A stretch of DNA of 64,000 bases from Trebonia sp963822615 (lineage in GTDB: Bacteria > Actinomycetota > Actinomycetes > Streptosporangiales > Streptosporangiaceae), in the NCBI GenBank assembly GCA_963822615.1, contig CAWGIM010000006.1:1054001-1118000 (forward strand), in the 5' to 3' direction. The notes under the pieces were generated by a model that saw only the letters and a program-made list of their open reading frames with translations, was not told the DNA's origin and searched no databases. Each line of letters begins with the position of its first letter. Position 1 is the stretch's first letter. Of this stretch, positions 35,635-45,300 are shown piece by piece. The position numbers were made by a program, and so were the translations under genes.

Positions 35635-36419
35635 AGAACCCGTGGCGGCGGGGCCTACATCATCGGGGAGAAACCCCGCTCCGGCTCCGCCGAGGCGAAG
35701 GCCGCCCTGTCGCGGCAGGGACGCTACAAGACCGTCACCGGGAACCTGCAGGTCAAGGAAGTCCGGCTCCCCGACGCGGGCGACCGGTTCATCATCTGCT
35801 TCAACCCGGACCAGGCCGTCCGCGACGCCGCCGTCCGCGCCAAGGTGATCACCGCGCTGGAAGAGACGATCGCCGGGTCCGACGAGCTCAGCGCGACGAA
35901 ACGAGCCGAGCTGCGCGGGAAGATCTCCATGATGCCGGGCCAGAACCGGTTCCTGCGCGTCACCCCCGGCGGCCTGCTCCGGACCGACGGGCCAAGGGCG
36001 AAGGCCGAGGGAGAACCTCGACGGCAAGTACCTGCTGCGCAGCGCCGACCCGGCCATGATCGCCGAGGACATCACCGCCGGCTACAAGCAGCTCCTTGAG
36101 GTCGAGCGCGGCTGGCGCGACATGAAATCGGTCCTGGACCTGCGGCCCGTCTGCCACCGGCTCGAAGAGCCCATCCGCGCGCACGTCCTGTTCTGCTGGC
36201 TCGCGCTCCTGCTCGTCCGCGTCGCCAAGAACCAGGCCGGGCAGACCTGGCCTGCCACGCGCCGCGAACTACAGCGGATCAGCATCGGCACCTTCATTGG
36301 CCCCGCCGGCGCCTTTCCGGCAGAGCACCGACATCCCCAAGACAGCCCGCGACCTGCTCGCGGCGCTGAAAATCGACGTTCCCCGCAAGATCCACGAGCT
36401 CAGCACACCCGAGAGCTGA
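35635..36419 (+). pseudogene. IS1634-like transposase remnant
   Basis: An N-terminally truncated DDE transposase in three frames: GRYKTVTGNLQVKEVRLPD and RFIICFNPDQAVRDAAVRAK, then after a shift near 36005 ENLDGKYLLRS, TAGYKQLLEVERGWRDMKS (holding the catalytic Glu region) and HVLFCWLALLLVRVAK, then after a shift near 36310 the end KIHELSTPES. No terminal inverted repeats were found. The element is dead and probably cut off the SUKH gene. Confidence 0.82.
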
Positions 36420-36572
36420 TCAGAGCCCTCCACGACGAGCCGCCGCCTAGAGACACGGCCCGCGGCTAGCCAGCCTGCCATTTCCCAAGGTCAGAGCCCG
36501 ATCAGTACGGGGCCTTGCGGATCTCCAGCGCACACGGCCTTTGCGCTTGATAGCATCGGAGCAGTGCCTTGC

Positions 36573-36606
36573 GGCCTGCAAAGCCCTGTACACGGGTTCG
36601 ATTCCC
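36573..36606 (+). repeat. tRNA-Cys 3'-half repeat, right copy (candidate att scar)
   Basis: An exact 34-base copy of 606-639, followed by a diverged acceptor stem (ATCTCCGCTTCCC against GTCTCCGCCTCCC). The 5' half of the tRNA is absent. It lies 36 kb from the intact gene and 113 bases before the second SLOG gene. Confidence 0.85.
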
Positions 36607-36666
36607 ATCTCCGCTTCCCCTTCTTTCTCTCAGCGGTGCCGCACTGCGGCAATGCTCGCTTTCCAG

Positions 36667-37469
36667 GCACCGATCGGCTGGACCGGGGGGAGCCGGACGA
36701 ACTCTGAGGGAACGGCACGTGGAAATGATTGAGTTCGATGACGGCCGCGCCGCCCGGGTAACCAGGCCCCGCGGGCTCGCTGACCTGCCCGCAGCGATCG
36801 GCGAGCTCGGCCTAGACGTCGGCCGTCCGGTCCTGGTCGTCGTCGGTGGCGCCGCCGGGCTCGACGATCACGCTAAGCAGCGCCTGGGCGGCCTGTTCAG
36901 CGACGTGCTTGTCCCGGTCGCGAACGAATGGAACGCGGCGGTGATAGACGGCGGCACCGACTCGGGCGTGATGCAACTGCTCGGGCAGGCGGCAGCGAAA
37001 GCCCCTTCTTTCCCGCTCGTCGGTGTCGTGGCCGAGAAGCTGGTCGCCTTGCCCGGCGACGACGCCGAGCCGGGCGAGGGGAGCACGCTGGAATGCCACC
37101 ACACGCACTTCGTACTCGTGCCCGGCTCTGCCTGGGGTGACGAGTCCCCCTGGCTGGCCCGGGCGGCAACCGAGATCGCAGCGGGCGCGCCGTCAGTGAC
37201 GGTTCTGGTCAACGGCGGGCAGATCACACTCCGGGACGCAGCCAACAGCGTGGCGGCCGGACGGCCGGTGCTCGCGGTTAAGGGGACCGGGCGCGCCGCG
37301 GACCGCATCGCCGCCGCACTCGACGGCGACCGCACCGACCCCGAGGCGGCCGAGCTGGCCAGTTCACCGCTGGTGACCGCTGCGCGGTGGCCAGGAGGCG
37401 ACGCCGTACGGACGGCCCTGCACCAACTGGCGGACGCACAGCGACAGCTTCCGCCAGCGCACCGGCAAC
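36667..37469 (+). repeat. 0.8-kb direct repeat containing the SLOG gene, right copy
   Basis: Partner of 13754-14554 in the same orientation. The leader differs by a 2-nt insertion near 36684, and the coding part by only a few bases. Confidence 0.9.
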
Positions 37470-37477
37470 TCGGTTGA
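36719..37477 (+). CDS. LSDAT/SLOG-domain protein, copy 2
   Basis: 252 residues from GTG 36719 (ATG 36725 possible). Same domain as the protein at 13804: GRPVLVVVGGAAGLDD, NAAVIDGGTDSGVMQLLG, TVLVNGGQITLRDAANSV and LAVKGTGRAADRIAAA. It ends PPAHRQLG at a natural-looking stop, so this is the better-preserved copy. A ligand-binding (nucleotide-type) role is known for the fold; no effector domain is fused here, unlike the SLOG protein at 60886. Confidence 0.82.
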   Translation: MEMIEFDDGRAARVTRPRGLADLPAAIGELGLDVGRPVLVVVGGAAGLDDHAKQRLGGLFSDVLVPVANEWNAAVIDGGTDSGVMQLLGQAAAKAPSFPLVGVVAEKLVALPGDDAEPGEGSTLECHHTHFVLVPGSAWGDESPWLARAATEIAAGAPSVTVLVNGGQITLRDAANSVAAGRPVLAVKGTGRAADRIAAALDGDRTDPEAAELASSPLVTAARWPGGDAVRTALHQLADAQRQLPPAHRQLG

Positions 37478-37794
37478 TCATTCCCCCAGAAACGGGGGCA
37501 AGCTCACTCACGCAAGCTTGATAGGCACGTCAGCATCCGGCCTCGTGCGCAAGTCACGTCGGGCTTCGGGAGGCGGCTGGCTCATGGTCTGAGGATCTGA
37601 TCGCTAAGCGCGGGCTAGGGCACCTCCTTCCCTTTGGATGGGCCCCTAACGGCTGCGGGGCTGGGCACGGGAAGGCACTCGGCGGCCTGCCGAATATCTC
37701 ATAGCCATCGTATCGAGACGGGCTTGGGCAGCAACGCGAGAACGAATGTTCTGAGCCCGCTCCCGAACCAGTCTCCTGATGAGAAGATAAAACC
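37478..37794. other. Intergenic region
   Basis: No gene recognised on either strand. Composition is lower in GC around 37700-37790, where a promoter for the gene at 37795 is likely. No repeats shared with the rest of the window were noticed. Confidence 0.4.
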
Positions 37795-38298
37795 GTGTTC
37801 GGACGTGACAATGGACCCAAACGGGGCGGGACATCGCCCGAGGAGACATACAACGGCCTGCGATCCATAATTTTTGGGGCGGCCAGCAGCGGGCAGATCC
37901 CCCGCCATGACGACCATCCGGACGTGTACGGCCTGGTCATTGACATTCCTGGACAAGGCGGCTCCGCCACGGTGGTCGCCCTGGGCGACAACACGACGAG
38001 CATGTACACAAGTACGGGTGGCGGCATCCTCGGCGCGGGAGAGCGGCCGACTGTCGCGGCGTCTACCCAGCGGTTGCTCACGGTCACGCAGGATCACTTC
38101 GCATCCTTCACCGGGAATGACGACGGGAGCCTTCCCGAGCCTGGAACGGTGCGCCTCCACGTACTCACCAGCCAAGCTCCCCGAGTCGCGGATATCCCCG
38201 GAGACGCCTTCTGGGGCAGGACCCCCCACCCGCTCCTGCCGGTCATAGCGGCCACGCAAAGAGTGATTTCCGACCTTCGCAACCTGGATCCCGGCTAG
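37795..38298 (+). CDS. Conserved-looking hypothetical protein
   Basis: 167 residues from GTG 37795, with GAGAAG about 10 nt upstream. Sequence includes DVYGLVIDIPGQGGSATVVA, MYTSTGGGILGAGERPTVAA and RLLTVTQDHF. No signal peptide, membrane segment or recognisable motif. Codon use is normal. The pattern (alternating strands, then a C-terminal helix) is compatible with a small globular cytosolic protein; it may be another immunity protein, but it is on the opposite strand from the rest of them. Confidence 0.55.
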   Translation: MFGRDNGPKRGGTSPEETYNGLRSIIFGAASSGQIPRHDDHPDVYGLVIDIPGQGGSATVVALGDNTTSMYTSTGGGILGAGERPTVAASTQRLLTVTQDHFASFTGNDDGSLPEPGTVRLHVLTSQAPRVADIPGDAFWGRTPHPLLPVIAATQRVISDLRNLDPG

Positions 38299-38485
38299 AA
38301 AGGGCCGCCATTGCCGCTGTGCGGGATGGCTCAATTTACCCTGAGGTAACGGGTGGGGTCGGTCCTTCAGGAAACAGGGATGCAGACAACCGCGGCGAGC
38401 GGCTTCCGGGCCGTGGATCACTCGCGGCCGCCTCGGCGATCGGCCACACGCCCGCGACTCAACCGTGAAGGTATTTACCTGAAAC

Positions 38486-38821
38486 TCAGGCGAGAGAGCC
38501 TAGCAGCGCGTCAACCTTAGCCCGCCAGTCTTTATTTGCGTTGGCGCCTGCCTCCACAGTTGAGACAGCTTCCTCCCCGCGTGTGATTCCGACAGCAGCT
38601 TCCGCGATATCGCCTACGGGAACTGAGTGACAGGAAGAGCAGGCACGTTTTCGATGGACTGCTTGACCTGGGACGAGGTGGTGCCGACGGCGCCGCGCTC
38701 GCTGCACAGGCGCCGATGTAGTACTCCTTCGCGGCGCAGCTCGACGAAAGTGGGCACTGACTAACGACAGTCGGCTTGTCGACCGGCCCGCGGGCGTCGA
38801 CCTGCTGCGCGGCGGACTCCG
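38486..38821 (-). pseudogene. Decayed orphan Rhs module
   Basis: Minus strand: linker end SAAQQVDARGPVDK (38790-38821), then KEYYIGACAAS, then in shifted frames QVKQSIENVP and VGDIAEAAVGITRGEEAVST, stop at 38486. The linker matches the Hint-bearing Rhs orphan at 29815-29850. The tail is unrecognised. Several frameshifts make it non-functional. Confidence 0.6.
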
Positions 38822-38848
38822 GGGTGAATCGTCACGACTGGCAGTCAG
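38822..38848. repeat. 27-bp repeat, right copy
   Basis: Identical to 15021-15047. It borders the linker remnant of the decayed module at 38486-38821. Confidence 0.75.
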
Positions 38849-38929
38849 TCACTGGACACCCGCCGATCCTCAGCAATGAATGGAGGCGGCGCGTCGATTG
38901 GGCCAAATTTATTCCGGACGTCAGCCCTG

Positions 38930-39322
38930 CTAACTCGGCATCGGCGTATCGGGGTCGAGATTGAGGCGCTTCTTCACAAGAGACCAATTTACCTCAAGCA
39001 ACTTAGCCGAAATATCGCTATCGGATTCCGTTGCTCGCCTTATCGCATTCAGGTTCGCCAGAGCATATTCCAGCTGAGATTCGAACTTTTTCGACCTGGG
39101 CGGATCAATACCCAACAACTTCGCCCAAGTAGTCATAACGAAACCAGTCGACCTCCTAGGCCCGACGGTAACGAACTGCTCACTTCGATCTTGGCCGACT
39201 TTAAATTCGATCACGTCATCGAAGAAAGTCCAATGCCATCTTGGATTCTCCTCAGTGAAGAAGAGGCCGGCCTTCATGATACGGGCCTTGAAATCTTCGA
39301 TCTCTTGCGATGTAAAAATCAT
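38930..39322 (-). CDS. Immunity protein of the giant Rhs toxin
   Basis: 130 residues; ATG 39322 overlaps the Rhs stop codon by 4 nt (ATGA). Sequence: MIFTSQEIEDFKARIMKAGL, RWHWTFFDDVIEFKVGQDRS, then KFESQLEYALANLNAIRRAT. Cytosolic, AT-richer than the Rhs gene. The family was not recognised; position makes immunity nearly certain. Confidence 0.75.
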   Translation of the reverse strand: MIFTSQEIEDFKARIMKAGLFFTEENPRWHWTFFDDVIEFKVGQDRSEQFVTVGPRRSTGFVMTTWAKLLGIDPPRSKKFESQLEYALANLNAIRRATESDSDISAKLLEVNWSLVKKRLNLDPDTPMPS

Positions 39323-42300
39323 GGTCCCCGATAGCCATTTGGAATCAGTGCGTTACGCGCACTATTGTACTCATAACCATGCTCTTGTTCAAGATAATCG
39401 ATTTCATCCAAGTAGAGCGAGCCTGCACGCGCTTGGTTCAGAGGGGTTCCGAGGATGAATTTGGCTCCGACGGCAGCGCCCCTATCGAGAAACTTGAGGT
39501 CGGCTTCCCATAGTTCTTCTTCCGTCATGCTTGCTAGTTTGTCATCCGGGATATCGAAGGACCTCGCACCCAATTCAGCCGCTAGTTTTTCGTAGTCACC
39601 AATGTGACCGATAACCCTAGGCGTGGGGCCGTTTGAACCGCCTCCGACAGGGGGCAGGCCGCTGCTCTCACCGTCGCCGCTCCCGTCTCCGCTACTGCTT
39701 CCTTCATCCGCGCTAGCGCGGACGTTGCTTCCGCATGCCTCGCTATAGGAGTCGTCTGTCCATACTAGTTTGCACTGGATTCCGTCCGAACCCGAGTCGC
39801 TTGACTTGCTCGATCCGGCGAAAAAGTCTTTATTTAGGTTCAAGTTGAGGTTATAGCAGTTGGTGGCATCGGCCGACTGACAAGCCTGGCAGTTGGTGGC
39901 GAGGTGCGGACAGACACTGCTTCCGCCCTTCGAGCTGCTGGACCCATCAACAGGCCCGCGGGCGTCGGCCTGCTGGTCCAGCTGCTTCTGCTTGGCGGTC
40001 CGGGTACTGAGGGCGGCGGCTTTCTGCGCCGCCGCGACCGCCCTCGCATCCGCCACCTTCGCCGCCGCCACCTGGGCCTTGGCCGCCGCCGCCTTCGCCG
40101 CGTTCGCGACCTGCAGCTTCGCCGCCGCCGACTTCGCCGCCGCGGCCGCCGCGGCGGCCGCCTTAATCGCTGCCGCGCTCTTGTTCTTCGCCGCCGCCGC
40201 CGCCAGCGCCTTCGCCTTGGCCTGCTCCTGCCTCAGCGTCCCCGCCGCGACCGACGCCTGCTGCGAGCTGCTGATCACCCGCGCCGTCTCCGCCGGGGTC
40301 TTCTCATCCCCCGGCAGCCCCACCACCATGTGCCCGCTCGGGTCCATCCCCTCCAGCGGGTTATCCGCCGCGTAGGCGAACGGGTTACCCGCCGCCGAGT
40401 CCGGCACCGGGTCCACCTGCACCGAGTCAGCCGACGTGAAGTCACCCGCTGACGGGTCGTACCAGCGCGCCCCCATCAGGTCCTTCGCCGTCGCGCCGTC
40501 CGACCACGCCGACTGGTAACCCAGCAGCCCGCTCACCGAGCCCGCGACGGCGTTGCCCCACGGGTCATACGCCTTGGACGCGGGCAACGTCGTGCTCGCG
40601 GCGGTGAACTGGCCGATGAGGTTGTCGTGGATGTCAGTCAGCGCCAGCGAGCCAGAAGTACCGCCCCCGACCGTGCCCGTCCCGGCCAGCACGCTGCCCG
40701 ACGGGTCCCAGGCATAGGTGGAGCTGCCGTCCGACGCCATCGCCCCCGACGAGCCCACGTAGGAGAACGCGTACCCCGACCCGGACAGGGTGTCACCAGT
40801 CAGCCGGCCCAGCGCGTCATACCCGTACGCGCGGGCACCCGCCGTCGCCTGGTCACCGTAGGCGTCGAACGTCGTCGCCAGCGTGGTGCCCGAAGGGCCC
40901 GGCTCCGACACCGGGGTCCCCCGGGCGGTGTAGGCGTAAGTGCCGGTCCCGTCACCGGTCATCTCGTCGCGGGCATCGTAGGTGTAGGTCTTGCTGCCGC
41001 TGGTGGTCAGGTTGCTGTCGGCGTCGTAGCCGTAGGCGGTGTTGGTGGTGCCGTTGTTCCACGACGTCAGGCGGCCCGCCTGGTCATAGGTGTAGGTGTT
41101 GGCGGCCGCGCCGGCCAGGCCGGTGGTGTTCTCCGAGGTGATCTGGCTGTCGGCGTTGTAGCCGTAGGCAATCGAGGCGACCGAGGTGCCGGAGGAGGTC
41201 TTCAGCGTGTCCGAAGTCAGCCGGCGCATCCCGTCGTAGCCGAACGACTGGGTGTCGTTCCCCGACCCGTAAGAGATGCCGCTGACCAGCGAGTCGGGGT
41301 TGTAGGAGTACGTCGCGGTGGTCCCGGTGACCGGGTTCGCCAGCGTCGCCAGCCGGCCCGCGCTGTCATAGGTGTAGCTGGTGGTCCCGGCCGCGTCAGC
41401 CACCGAGGCAGTCTGCCCGTCGCCGTTGTAGCCGATGGTGGTCGAGCCGGCCGAACCGGACGCGGTGAGTACCTCGCTGCGGTCGTTGTAGGTGAACGTC
41501 TCGCTGGTCGCGTTGGAGCCGGTGCCCAGGGTGTTGGAGGTGGCGGCCGAGGTCAGGTTGCCGGCCGTGTCGTAGCCGAACGTCCTGGTCGCGGTGGGCG
41601 CGTCGGCCCCGCTGCCGGACTGGCCGGTCAGCTCCCCGACGTTGTTGTAGGTGCTGGTGACGGTGACCGCGCCCGGCTCGGTCAGGGTGACCGGCCGCTG
41701 GTCGGCGTCGTAGGCGGTGGTGAAGGTGGAGTTGGCGGCGGTGGTGTAGGCGGTGGTGTACGGCTCGACCCGGGACTCCTCCAGGCCCCAGCTGTTGAAG
41801 GTGTCCCACCACTGGCTGCCCTTGCCGTCGGTGTACAGGGTCTGGTTGCCCGCCGCGTCGTACCCGAACGAGGTGCTGATGGCACTGGTGGCCGTGACCG
41901 GCTGCACTTCCTGGGTCACCAGGCCGGCCAGGTTGTAAGTGAAGGTGGTGTTGTTGCCGGCCGCGTCGGTCGACGAGAGCTGGTCGCCCTCCCCGTCATA
42001 GGCGACGGCGGTGCTGGCCAGGGTGCTGCCCGAGCTGCTCAGGCTGGTGGTGGAGACCGGGTTGCCCGCGCCGTCGTAGCCGGTGGCGGTGGCGGTGCCG
42101 TCGGGGTAGGTGACCTTGGTCTGCTCCCCGAGGGCGTCGTAGGCGTACGAGGTGGCATCGCCGGCGCCGTCGGTGACCGTGGTCTTCTGCTGGGCCGGGT
42201 TGTAGGTGTAACTCGTGGACACGCCGTCCGGGCTGGTTACCTGCGACAGCCAGCCACCGCCGCCGCCGGCCCCGTCGGTGTCCCCGTAGGAGTAGTGGGC

Positions 42301-45300
42301 GGTGTACGCGGTGGTGCCCGAGCCGGTGTAACGCTCGATCTGGGTCGAGGTCTGCTGCCGGCCCAGGTAGTCGTAGGTGGTCTGGGAGACCGCGCCGGTC
42401 GGGCTGGTAACCGACAGCGGCTCGCCGTCGTTGTCGTAGGCGGTGGTGGTGACGCTGTTGTCCGGGTCGGTCTCGGTGACCTGGTCGCCGAGCTGGTCGT
42501 AGGTGTAGTGGGTGGTGTAGTTCAGCCCGTCGGTGGTGGCGGTGGTTCGGCCGTCACCGTCGTAGGCGGTGGTGTCGATCGGGGTGAGCTGCGACCCGCC
42601 GGGCGGGGTGTAGGCGGGCAGCGTCCTGGATACCTGCCGCCCGTCCCCGTCATAGCCGTAGCTGGTGATGTCGCCGACCGGGTCCTTGGTCTCGGTGGTC
42701 TCGCCGAAGGTGTTGTAGCCGGTGAGGGTGACCGGGTGCGCGGACACCAGGGAACCGCCGTAGACCTGGGTGACCTCCGTCGGCGCGGTGGTGCTGGTGA
42801 GCTGGCCGGCCTGGTCGTAGGTGTAGTCGGTGACCGCACCGTCGGGGTTGGTCATGGCGGTGGGCAGGCCGCGCTGGTCCCGGGTCCAGCTCGTGGTCAG
42901 CGTGCTGGTGGTGATGTCGTTGCTGGTCCCGTACAGCGTCTGCACCTCGGCCGCGGACAGCGCCCGCGGGTAGACCTGGATGTCGGCCGCCTGCCCGTCG
43001 AACCAGTCGCCCTGGGCGCCGCCGGTCTTGGCGCTGCCGATGGTGAACGCCCCGTGCGCGGCGACCGGGGTGGGGTCGGTCGCGCTGCCGGACGAGGTCC
43101 CGTTCACGTACAGGCTCATCGTGCCGGTGCTGCCGTTGTAGGTGCCGGCCAGGAACGTCCAGGTGCCGGTGGCGGCGGCGGCGCTGGAGTTGGCGGCGGC
43201 GACCGACGGGCTGGCGGTGTCGGTCAGCGACCGGCCGAACTGCCAGTCCCCGCTGGCCTGGTCAAAGCCGAGGGTGAACCCGTTGGCGGTGCCGGCCGCC
43301 TGCGAGGCGACCGCCTGCAGGTGGCCGAGGTTGTTGACCGCCAGGTTGACCCAGCCGGCCACGGTGAACGAGCCGGTGGTGTCGAGCACCGGGCCGTTGG
43401 TGGTGACCTGGCTGCCGGACGTCCCGCTGAACGTGCCCTCGCTGCTGTCCCAGGTGACCCCGGACGCGGTGGCGGGCTGCCCGCCGGTGATCCAGTCGGG
43501 CACCGCGGTACCGGACGACTGGGAGAGGTTGTACCAGGCGACCGGGCCGCCCGACCCGGGGTCGGTCACGCTCTGGGTGAGCACGTTCCCGGCCGGGTCG
43601 TAGGTGTAGGAGGTGGTCCGGGTGGCGCTACCGGAGCCGCTCTGGGTGACGCTGGACGGCTTGTCGTCGGGCGTGTAGGCGATCGCGGTGGTGCGGTCGA
43701 GCCCGGACGGGTCGAGCACCTCCCCGGTCTCCCGGTCGGCGGCGTCGACGCTGTAGGTGGTGTCGGTCTCGCCGTTGTTGGACCATTCCTCGGTCTTGTT
43801 GCCTGCGCCGTCGTAGGAGTACCACTCGGTGGTGAAGTCCTGCGACCAGTCGGTCGGCCCCGGCGTTACGTCGATCCCGGCCAGCAGGTCGTTGTCGGTG
43901 TACGAGTAGTGGGTGGCCCGGCCCATCGCGTCGGTCACGGTCGCCAGCCGGCCCGCCGGGTCGTAGGTCCGCGCCTCTTCCACCAGGTTGGCGGCAGTCT
44001 GCGAGCCGGGCGGGGAGCCGGTGTAGTTCTGCAGCGTGGTCGAGGTCAGGTGCCCCTCGTAGTCGTAGCCGTACTGGGTGACGTTGCCGTCCGGGTCGGT
44101 CTCGGTGGCGAGGTTGCCGTACGGGTCATAGGTGTAGTGGGTGACCGCGCCGGCCGCGTCGGTCTGCGTGATGAGCTGGTCGTAGCCGTTGTACGCCTTG
44201 GTGACCGTGCGGGAGGCGTCACCGCCGGTCAGGTCGGCGGTCACCTGGGTCAGCACGTCGCCGTCGGCGTCGTAGGTGGTGGTGGTCTTGGCGGTGTGGG
44301 TGGCGCCGGTCACCGCGTCGGCCACCGCCGGGTCGGTCTCGGTCGCCAGGTCGCCGTTGGCGTCGTAGGTGTAGCTGGTGGTCAGCCCGGACGGGTAGGT
44401 GTCGGAGTAGGCGACCTCGCTGATCTTGCGCCCGAGCCCGTCGTAGGTGTACACCGTGCGCTGCCCGTCGGGGTCGGTGACCTGGGCGGCGTCGCCGTTG
44501 GCGTAGTAGAGCGTGGTGGTGACCGCCCCGCCCGGGGTGGTCTCCTGGTAGGGCAGCCCCTTGGGCGGCACCGCGCCCTGGTACCCGCCGGTGCTGGTGG
44601 TGCCGTCGGTGTAGGTGTAGCTGGTGGTCCGGCCGGACGGGAACCCGGTTACCGGCGGAGTGGTGACCCCGGTTACCTCGCCGGCCGCGTTGTAGGCGTA
44701 GGACGTCTGGTACGTGGTGTCAGAGCTGGACGCCGACCGCCCGTCGCTAGCGGTCTGCACCATGTCGTTGCGCGGGTCGGCCGTCGTCAGCTGGGCCGAG
44801 GTGTCGTCCGGCCAGTACGTCCAGTACGAGGTTGAGCACTGCCCGGCGGACTGGTTCTGGCAGGTGGTCTTGGAGACCACGTTGCCGCGCGGGTCGTGCC
44901 CGGTCAGCACCTGGTGGCCGTCGGGGTCGGTGACGGAGTCCTGGAAGCCGGCGCTGTCGTAGCCGTAGCTGGTGGTGCCGCCGTCGGCGTCGGTCTGGGA
45001 CAGTTCCCGCCCGCCGTTGAGCAGGTCGTAGGTGTAAGTCAGGGTCTTGCCGAGGGGGTCGGTGACGGTGCTGGTCTGCACCGGGGTCAGGCCCTTGGCC
45101 TGCTGGGCGGCGTTCCACTGGTAGCTGACCTGCCAGGCGGCGAGCTGGTAGGGGTACCAGGCGAGCTCGGCCAGGTCGCCGTTGAAGTACTTGGCGGTGA
45201 CGGTGCTTGAGCCGGTGTCGGGCCACGATCCGCCGAGGAAGCCGGCGCGGCCGCGGCGTTGGTCCAGGCCTCGGTGCTGGGGTTGCCGGAGATGGTGCCC

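Noticed and set aside
36562..36625. Second functional tRNA-Cys gene
   Set aside because: Only the 3' half is present; the 5' acceptor strand and D-arm are missing and the acceptor end has mutations.
40627..44835. A continuous plus-strand open frame of about 1400 codons antisense to the giant Rhs gene
   Set aside because: Its product is Gly/Val/Arg-rich without motifs, and it is the mirror of strong third-position G/C bias in the Rhs gene. The Rhs frame has clear YD repeats and LamG domains.
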